IMG/VR virus record: IMGVR_UViG_3300000116_000043
Location: 1-44,123 of that record
Source of the DNA: a virus
Strand: one strand, 5' to 3'
DNA: 44,123 nucleotides
Shown here: one piece after another, positions 17,829 to 26,000 of the stretch
Position numbering within the stretch: position 1 is the first letter of the stretch
Layout of the letters: the number at the start of each line of letters is the position of its first letter
Translations under genes and position numbers: made by a program
The notes under the pieces: generated by a model
The model's database searches: none
Told to the model about the DNA's origin: nothing
The model's input: the letters and a program-made list of their open reading frames with translations, nothing else

Positions 17829-19639
17829 TAATAGGTTCCGATGTTATCTCTTCGATCAGTTGATGTGATTACAGAACAAGTCACTGAGTCATCGAAGGAG
17901 TCAATGGTAATGATTGTGTTTTCTCTTGCCAAGACATCCTGATCCGACGGCTTTGCGGTTATTGATATGTAATCGTTTGAAACATATCCAACCGGAACAA
18001 AGGTGCTGTTGAGTGAAAGTATTCCTGTATCATAATCAATGGTTCCGATGTTAGAGGCAACAAGAACCTGCGATCCACCCACACTTGTAAACAGATTAAT
18101 GATTCCATATCCATCATCAGTAAAGTAGCAATTTAAGATGCTACCTGATGAGTTTTTGTGTTGGAATGTGTTGGAAGTAACAACTGGAATGTGTCCGTCG
18201 TGTGGATGGAAAATTTTGTTTCGGAACCGAACAGTGTTCCCTGTACCACTCCCAAGAGTTGGAGTTATTCTTTTCTCCATGCTAATTGTGAGTTGGTTTC
18301 CGATTATGGATGGTTCAAGGAAGTCTATCACTCTCGATAGTCTGGAGTTGATGTAGTCTTCGTTGAATCTTTCTAGTCTGTTGTCGCCGTGATCTAAGAT
18401 TGCAGAAATCACGGAACCTCGGATACCCTCACTTGAGAGTGTCGTTTTAGTTGGGTCATATGTGACTAAGCAATTCACATTCAGATAGAGGTACTCGGCA
18501 TCAACAATTTCTGGTGTAATTGAAACTAGGTTCTTCGATTGTAACGCACTCAGAATGCTTGCCTTTTCCGTGTCTGTAAGAATTAGTCCGTTGTTTGGTT
18601 TGACTGAGACGAAAACTTTTCCGTATTGTGGTGGAACGGATGTTTCGCCACCGTAGACAGACACGGACTCTGCATTCGCATATGTTGATCGCACAGCCGC
18701 AACATAGTCATTCTCGGTTACATTTCTGTTCTGTGCTTGATAAGATAGTGGTGCTGTGAATTTAACATTTTGCTTCGTCTGTCGTTCCGCCCCACCACTA
18801 GCGGGGGTTATAACTTCCACTGTGCCAACAGAAGATGCAAATGTTCTTCTTGCTTCACTATCGGTCTGCCCGAGACCGTTTGATTCTTCACCACTAGAGA
18901 CGACATACGCAATTGTAATTACGTTTCCGTTTGATGGTTTCTTTCCTAGAACTCCATCACCAAAGTATATTTCGTAGAATCCATCTCTACTTTCTTGTAA
19001 GAAGTATGCCTCACTTGATGATGTGAGTGAAGTTATGTCGGATGCAAGAGTCCACGGAGTCGAAACTCCAGATGGATCTGTAGTTGAAGTCTGGACCACA
19101 AGTCTAATCGTAGATGTATCTACATCTAAATCAGGGATTCTAAATTTTTGATCTGAAACTGATGTGTCAAAGAGGTAGGAAGTTGTTCTGTATTCACCTT
19201 CAGTGAAAGATGCACTTGAGTATATTCCGTTGCCGTCCGTGTCTTCTGTCTGGAGAACTGGAGCAAGTGACACAAAACTATATCCGCCGCCATTTATTAC
19301 CGTGTATGCAGGGAGATATGTGTTTGATGCGTATGATTCACCTGTCTTGATATCAACGACAACACTCGAAGACTTGATCGAAGATGGAGTGTACCCTAGA
19401 TGCTTTGCAAGTGAAACAGCAGATTGCCTTTTCACTGCACTGTCCAAGAACATTTCATTAGCAACCATGTTTGCATAGAACCCCATGTAGTGGGTGTTGT
19501 ATGCCATCACATCAATGAGAACACTGAGAGCAGAACCCTCGAAATCATAATCAGTAAAGTACCCCTGTGAAGTAAAGTGATTTCTCAGGGATGCTTTAAT
19601 GGCATCGAAGTCTAGTTCTGTTATTGGTGTGTTTGCCAT
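17828..19639 (-). CDS. gp6: Baseplate wedge subunit gp6 (baseplate J-like)
   Basis: A 603-aa protein with its ATG overlapping the gp25 stop (TAATG at 19639-19641). Residues 9-65 (LDFDAIKASLRNHF..YFTDYDFEGSALSVLIDVMAY, NTHYMGFYANMVANEMFLDSA) match the conserved N-terminus of T4 gp6 and of the wider baseplate-J family. Gp6 forms the ring that ties the six wedges around the hub and rearranges on sheath contraction. The central part contains DGFYEIYFGDGVLGKKPSNG, a typical J-like element, and the region after residue 270 has the tail of that domain. The length is close to T4 gp6 (660 aa). Tight coupling to gp25 upstream and gp7-like downstream fits a co-assembled wedge. Confidence 0.93.
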   Translation of the reverse strand: MANTPITELDFDAIKASLRNHFTSQGYFTDYDFEGSALSVLIDVMAYNTHYMGFYANMVANEMFLDSAVKRQSAVSLAKHLGYTPSSIKSSSVVVDIKTGESYASNTYLPAYTVINGGGYSFVSLAPVLQTEDTDGNGIYSSASFTEGEYRTTSYLFDTSVSDQKFRIPDLDVDTSTIRLVVQTSTTDPSGVSTPWTLASDITSLTSSSEAYFLQESRDGFYEIYFGDGVLGKKPSNGNVITIAYVVSSGEESNGLGQTDSEARRTFASSVGTVEVITPASGGAERQTKQNVKFTAPLSYQAQNRNVTENDYVAAVRSTYANAESVSVYGGETSVPPQYGKVFVSVKPNNGLILTDTEKASILSALQSKNLVSITPEIVDAEYLYLNVNCLVTYDPTKTTLSSEGIRGSVISAILDHGDNRLERFNEDYINSRLSRVIDFLEPSIIGNQLTISMEKRITPTLGSGTGNTVRFRNKIFHPHDGHIPVVTSNTFQHKNSSGSILNCYFTDDGYGIINLFTSVGGSQVLVASNIGTIDYDTGILSLNSTFVPVGYVSNDYISITAKPSDQDVLARENTIITIDSFDDSVTCSVITSTDRRDNIGTY

Positions 19640-20052
19640 TATCGTATCCTATCAATACTGATATTTTGCGTGATGAGATTACTTTCGTTTAAAATATTAT
19701 ACTGTATGATAACCACTAGAGTGTTTTCATCCTCTTCACTTCTACCAATCATGACATTGACCAGTTTAATTCTGGGTTCATATGTCTTCAGTGTATTTTC
19801 GATATCATCTTTCAGGGTATACGCGATCTGGGGTGTCATGTTTTCGAAAAGTTTTTCAGTGACACCAGAATTCAAAGACGGCTGAAAGAGTCGATCGTAT
19901 TTGTTAGTCATGACCAAGTTGCGAACTGAACTTTTTATTGCCTCTGTGTTGTTTTTAACAGACACATCCCGCGTTACTGGATTTCTAAAGAAAGAAAAAT
20001 CCAAGTCCCTGTACTTTACATTTGCTTTTGTCGTTTTTTCTTGGTATGCCAT
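19639..20052 (-). CDS. gp25: Baseplate wedge subunit gp25
   Basis: A 137-aa protein, near the T4 size (132 aa), with the gp25/TssE-like fold signature. It has FFRNPVTRDVSVKNNTEAIK (residues 21-40), a helical middle, and the conserved TYEPRIKLVNV with the EPR core motif at residues 92-94. The EPR element inserts into the gp6 ring interface in contractile tails. The start is ATG 20052. Only 21 nt separate it from the stop of the giant gene upstream, and that gap holds no ribosome-binding site but contains an exact TATAAATA. Translation may therefore begin on a leaderless or near-leaderless transcript. No alternative in-frame Met lies nearby. Confidence 0.93.
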   Translation of the reverse strand: MAYQEKTTKANVKYRDLDFSFFRNPVTRDVSVKNNTEAIKSSVRNLVMTNKYDRLFQPSLNSGVTEKLFENMTPQIAYTLKDDIENTLKTYEPRIKLVNVMIGRSEEDENTLVVIIQYNILNESNLITQNISIDRIR

Positions 20053-20057
20053 GTGAG

Positions 20058-20065
20058 TATTTATA
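20058..20065 (-). promoter_or_regulatory. Candidate T4-type late promoter immediately upstream of gp25
   Basis: Read on the minus strand the gap contains an exact TATAAATA followed by CTCAC and the gp25 ATG. This octamer is the -10-type element of T4 late promoters, which are recognised by the phage sigma factor gp55. Since T4 late transcription starts a few bases downstream of the octamer, RNA would begin at or within a few bases of the ATG. The motif sits in the only sizeable gap between the giant gene and the wedge genes gp25-gp6-gp7-gp8, a sensible place for a wedge-cluster promoter. Exact octamers occur by chance about once or twice per strand in a window this size. Confidence 0.5.
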
Positions 20066-20073
20066 CTACTTTA

Positions 20074-23000
20074 TTATGGTAGGAATATGCTATACGTTCC
20101 TTCTATTGTTTCGATTGTAGTTGGATCTGGATCTTCCGTGATGGAGAATGTTATGGTGTCAACATTAGCCCCGAAAAATTTAACAATTTTCGATTCGGAT
20201 TGATTGGTAGGGTTATAAACAACCTCTTCGGCCGTGACGGCATCTGTACCTTCTGTACCTAAAGTAACGATATTTATTTGTTGCCCGAAGTTGCTGTCGC
20301 CGTTGAAAAAAGTTTCCATTCTAAACGAATTTGGGAAAGTAACGGATCCATTCCGGACTGTCTCATTCCACTTATCAAAGAAGGCGGCCGCGAAGGCGGG
20401 GGAGGCGAAATGAAACTGAATCTCGCCCGAGTTCTCCCCGATTGTATCTATTTGCCTCAATCCAAGTCCTTCGAACAAGTTTTGATGTTGTGTATCATTT
20501 GGTATATCAAACTTAAAAGTTTGATTGTGTGCCAATGGTCCGTAAGTTCCACTGACGTTATCACCAAAACACTCACATGCCCGACATCCCGGGATGTCGG
20601 GAGACCCAACACAATCGCCCGGAAGTGTTTCAAAAGCATCATCAATTTGACCATCGGGGGAGCCCGGGATGCAAAGTGCGCCCGGTTGCACACCTACCCA
20701 AAACTCCACCGATTTTTCACCCGATCCGTTGCAATTGAAAAATGGAACCGTGAGGGTCAATGGACCTTGAACAAGATCGACCCCTACTATTGCAGTGTTA
20801 AAACACTCCCCCAATGTGTAATCAATTGAAGTCTGGTTTTGATCTGTAATTGTAGCCTGTCCAAGCACCGGAACACAATCTTCTGGTGACGCCGGGAATC
20901 GGTTTTCAACAGGAACCGTGAATACAAGTGTTACCCCAATTGGATAGTAACATGCGGCCGGATCGAACAATCCACAAACTTCCGACTGTATCTCGATATC
21001 TGGCGGTGTGCAAGTACATCCGCCACCTAAATCTTCGCAGTCCCTGCCTATGGTTATGATGTAAGGAATTCCGATCTGCGACCCCGCATTCACATCTCTG
21101 ACGTTAACAATTTTTGTTTCACTAAAGGGAGATGTCTCCGGGCACGAAGAAGACCAGTTGACTCTAAGTCTAAATTGATCGCCAATGTCTCCATCGAGCT
21201 GGGTCTGCCGAAAATCGGCGGACGATGCGGGTCTTTGTGATTCGCCATTTAAGAAAAGATCAAAGACTTGGTATTCTAACCACTGATTACCCCCATCGGT
21301 ACTCTTTTCCCAAACATAAGACAAATTCATTGCACATGCTGATTGTTGATTCTGAAATGCAGATATCAAATCTCCATCCCAGCCGGAATCAGTTGGAAAG
21401 AAAATATCACCCGAATATAATCCCGATCTCAAATTCCTAATTGTGACAGTGGATCCCGAAGGTGGATTTGGTGGGAAATCTGGTGCTACTTCATCGGTAT
21501 TGCATGGCGGGGCGATGGATATTATCGAGGGGTCTGCATTCCCATCTGCTGGATCCGCATCCGCAACGAAACTACCCGCGCCGACCTGCATGATTGGGTT
21601 TGGTTCTCTACAGTCTGAACATGGACTACAAGAATCTAACGGGATATCGACACAAGTCAAACATGGAATATATTGACCGTCTTCTAGTGGTGGAATTGCT
21701 GGTTGTGAACCATCACCACAGAAAACTTGATCCTGTATGATCTCCAGACCGAGCTCGATCGCTTGTTCTCTTGTTATGGATTGACATTGACCGTTGATAC
21801 AAGCGACTCCCGTTTCTGGTTCTGGTGGTTCTGGACCCTCGCCACATAAATCTATCGCATCTTGGTGACCGGGACGAGTTGCGTCGGTCAAGTCAAGCAT
21901 AAACTCTCTAACATCGTTGAGATTATCTTTCAGCGTTTGGCCTGTTCCCCACTTTTCTGTATTCGATCCAAAACCACTCCAACTGGCCGCTGCCAATCCA
22001 ATCATATATCCTAAGTTATATGCAATGCAAAATAGTCTTTTGCATTGTTCTGGTGAAAGGTCGAGTTGACTGTATCGGTTCCCCTGTGACTTCAGTTCTG
22101 TTCCCAACTTGCTAAAGTCAAAAATTACACCAATTTCGTGCTTACTCTTGTCTAGATTAACACTACATGTTTCAAGTGACCGTTTTCCGCCAATACGATC
22201 AATTGGCACGCCATTTAAGTCTAGTATTTGTTCACCGCCTAGGTCATTTACACATCCCCAGAACGTGGGGAATAATCCCCAGTATCTTGCTATTTCATAT
22301 CGTCTATCTGGGGATCCGATACCAGTTTTACTAACACCATGAAGTCTCCAGTTGGTGCCGGGGCCCATAGGACCGTCATCATTGAAGTCTATGAGTGGAA
22401 CCGCTTCATATTGATTTTTTAATCCATATCCCTTCGCTTTTTCAATAAAATCATCGGGTTCTAATCCTGCCATTTGTGCTTCTGCCCAAGCATTTGATCC
22501 AGCATCAAAACCAACACCAGTGAATCCCAATTCCTTCAGTGGAATGAGTTCATTATCCCACCAACCATAATCCCAGAATCTAATTTCCGGAATTCGATCT
22601 GGTGAAAATAATCTATTACCGGCAGTATCTGCTGGCAAGAACCCACATTTGTTCCTCAGATCGCTTAGTTGATTCTTGTAATCTATACCCATGCTTACTC
22701 GATCATAGTTATTCTCAGATGGGAGTTCCCCAATTTCATGTCGGTTTCTGGCATCTTCATATGCTTCCTTGGAAACATATGGTATTCTCCATCCGGAATA
22801 TGCTGCGAACTCAAGATCAGTAATACCATTTTCTTCTGCGACCTCTTTACATCTGGCGATCGCCACTCTCCAGCACTCTGGGGAGTTTCCTTGTCCGTTA
22901 GGTAATACACCGGGCGTATTCACGACGCCGGGGGTGCCAGCTGGATTGAATGGTGTAGGTAACCAACATTGTGGTTTTGTTACAGGTGTCCCCAAAACAT

Positions 23001-26000
23001 CCAAGTCGGTATTTTGAAGCATTCCATGTGCAAATGGCTCCGAACTCCTTTGACCACGGATAGGTCCGGGGTTCCAAGCACAATGTCCGGTGTTTATATA
23101 ACCTTCAACCGGGCCGACGTTCGACCTGTAGTTTGGTGCCCAAGGAACACTCATTCCTGTAAACGTATTACACGGGAATGCTCGCATACCAGTACTGGTT
23201 GATCTCACCTCGTCCCCATCGACGACTCCATCACCATCGAGGTCCTCCGCCGCATCACCGGGTTGCCCATATCCGCTATTGTTGACAAACCCAGAAGTAT
23301 TTGTTATCTGGAACCTTGAAAATCCCTGTTCAATGAGGGGTATAATAATCTCCTCACACAAAGTCAACACACCATTTGCATTAAAGTCATCGACCTCACT
23401 CGCACCCGTCGCAATTTTGAAATAGTCGGCTTCACCATTTCCTTGAGTTGGATCTGTTCTTCGTGTGTACTTCTCGCGGCCGGGTTCACCCCATTGTCGG
23501 GCACCATCAGCCCCACCATCTGGTCCATCGTTCATTGCTACCCTTGGATCGTTTGAGGTCCAAGATTTCGGTGATTGTTGTGTCCATATGCCATTAAAAA
23601 TTAAAGGTCTATGGTCTGGTATAAACGGATAGTATTCAGATCCAGAGCATTCGTTTTCCAATGTAGCCTTGGACGCAGGTGCGGATGCCGCATCTAGTGG
23701 ATCAAAGAAGGATGCTACTTCTGTTATGAAATATTTACTTCTTGGCAATGAGTATTGTGCAAATTGTCTAAACAATTGTCTGTTTAGTTCTTTGGAATCT
23801 ACTTTTACACTTTCTCTTGATGGTGGATTGATGCTGACAAAGGAGACAGCAGGTATAACATCAAGTGGATTGTTTGGATGATTTTCTCTGTGCTTCATGA
23901 GAATTTCATCAATCAAGTATTTGGCCTGATAAGTTTTTCGGCCTTCCAATAGTTTTGTGTAAGAAGAACTGTCTTTACTGAAATTAACATTCCAGTGAAT
24001 TGGAAGTATAAAGTCAGCAACCTCGGTTATCGTCTTGCCGTCAAAGGTGTAATCCATTGCCTTTAGGTGTCTATTCAACCAAGGCAAGTTTTGAATATCT
24101 TGTCCCCCAAGTGGATCAAATCTCCACGGATTGGCGGTTTCAAACTGACCGGGGGATCCGAATGGATGCACTGTGCCAAGTGCATAGATTCCAAGTTGTG
24201 CGTTTGGGAAGAGTTCCCTTGCTGCCATGATCCGTTTTATAAAACCTTCAGTGAACCACTGGAGATTTTCAAGTGAATCCTCATCCGGAAAATCGTTTCC
24301 AGCCTGACCATATGAGAAAGGATGCTCTACATTAATGACGATTTTACCTTTACATTCTTCGTTGATGTAAGAGGAAAGCACTCGACCGGCGGCATCTCGT
24401 TCCAACAAGAACGTATTAATTCTGTCTTGAATCTCGCTGATGGTGGCGTTTCTATAATCATCATCTGTGATCGTACCGTCTGCTTCTAGAGTATAACTTG
24501 GAAGATAGAATACATTTCCAATTTCACCTTGTTCGAAAGATGTGTTCGATCCAATCACACCACCGTTATTACCTTCACCAGCTCTAACTGTGGTGAAGTA
24601 ACTGATGTCCATGTTGCATTCAGGAATTGTAATTGGTTCTTCTAGTGAGTCGGCAAAAAGACCGTTGAACAGGTAGTCATAGTAAACAAAGTAATCATTC
24701 CTCGTGGCACCAAAGACATATCCATTTAGATATTCTGAATTTGAAATTGTGCTATTCAAAATCAAAGAGTTTTCTTCATTGAATATACGATCACCTTCTT
24801 CTGTGTCGAGATCAATTTTTTCATCGAACGGCGCGAAGACACCGAGATCGTCATAAACACTTCCGCGTAACCAGTTGAATATTTTAACTTGACTTGCCCG
24901 AGCCGTATCCCCCATGTATTTAATAATGCCTCTATTCAAAAGCATTGCGTTGTTGGTCGGAAGATCAACTCCTTCTGTGATTCTTTCCCAGTTGGTCGAT
25001 TCGCCTATTTGAATATACTCGTTTGGCATGTCAGACCAACCATCGAACATGTCAGTCTGACCGGAGTTTGGATTTGTTGTGTAATAAGAAGGTGCAGTCC
25101 AAATTACTCCTGTATCTCCATACTCAGAAATTGCGTTTACTAATTCATCCCAGATAAACTTCTTGTGGGCAAATTTTGCAGTATACCATGCCATGTTATG
25201 ATATTGATTTTCCGCCATGATTTCCTGTATACCGGGATCCGCAATTCCCAATCGAACTGCTTCTGCCGGTCTACCTTCACCAAACAAAGCACGACCGTTG
25301 TACTTGGAAGGATCCAGTAAGGTCCATAAGTCATTTTGGAAAAATCTAAATGGTCCATCATAAAATGTTACTCGGTCATGTCCGACCACACTCTTTGTGT
25401 GTTGTATCAATCGAATGATACAATCTTTCATTATATCCCATTTGCTAGTTTTTTCTGCTCGGGTTCCATCAAGACCCCAGAAAATTCCGGGTAGTCGAAC
25501 TGCATTACCGAATGGTTCCTGTCCGTTATTTGTTTCCGGTAATTCGGATCCACAATTTCTCAAGAATGCCTGGCCAGTCTCAGTCACAAAAGGAACATCA
25601 AAGAGTTCAATTTCCACATCCAATACAATGGTATCTGAGGTTCTTGAAGATGAATTTCTATATGGGTTACTTTGGACTCTAGTGGTGATAAGATTCTTGA
25701 CTTGCTGTTCGACCTTCGTGATATATTTTTCGTAGTCGATTGGACCAAGATTCTTAACCTGTGTCCGGTCTGCGGGTGACGAAGACCTGAAATTAATTGC
25801 AGGAAGTGGTGAACCAATGCCACCACCAACGCCAGGTGAATCTTGGTTATTCGATGATGGATCTACATTTGCAGATACACTATCGGAACTCATTGTAATG
25901 AGTGACCACCCACCACCCTTGGGGAATGCTGTATTGAAATATGTGCTTGCATCATTTCTATTTTTAATTGCTCTTCCTGTGATTTCACCACCACTCTCAT

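Noticed and set aside
20278-20829. 183-aa plus-strand open frame
   Set aside because: Antisense to the C-terminus of the giant protein, whose Cys-rich domains are coherent; no ribosome-binding site or domain.
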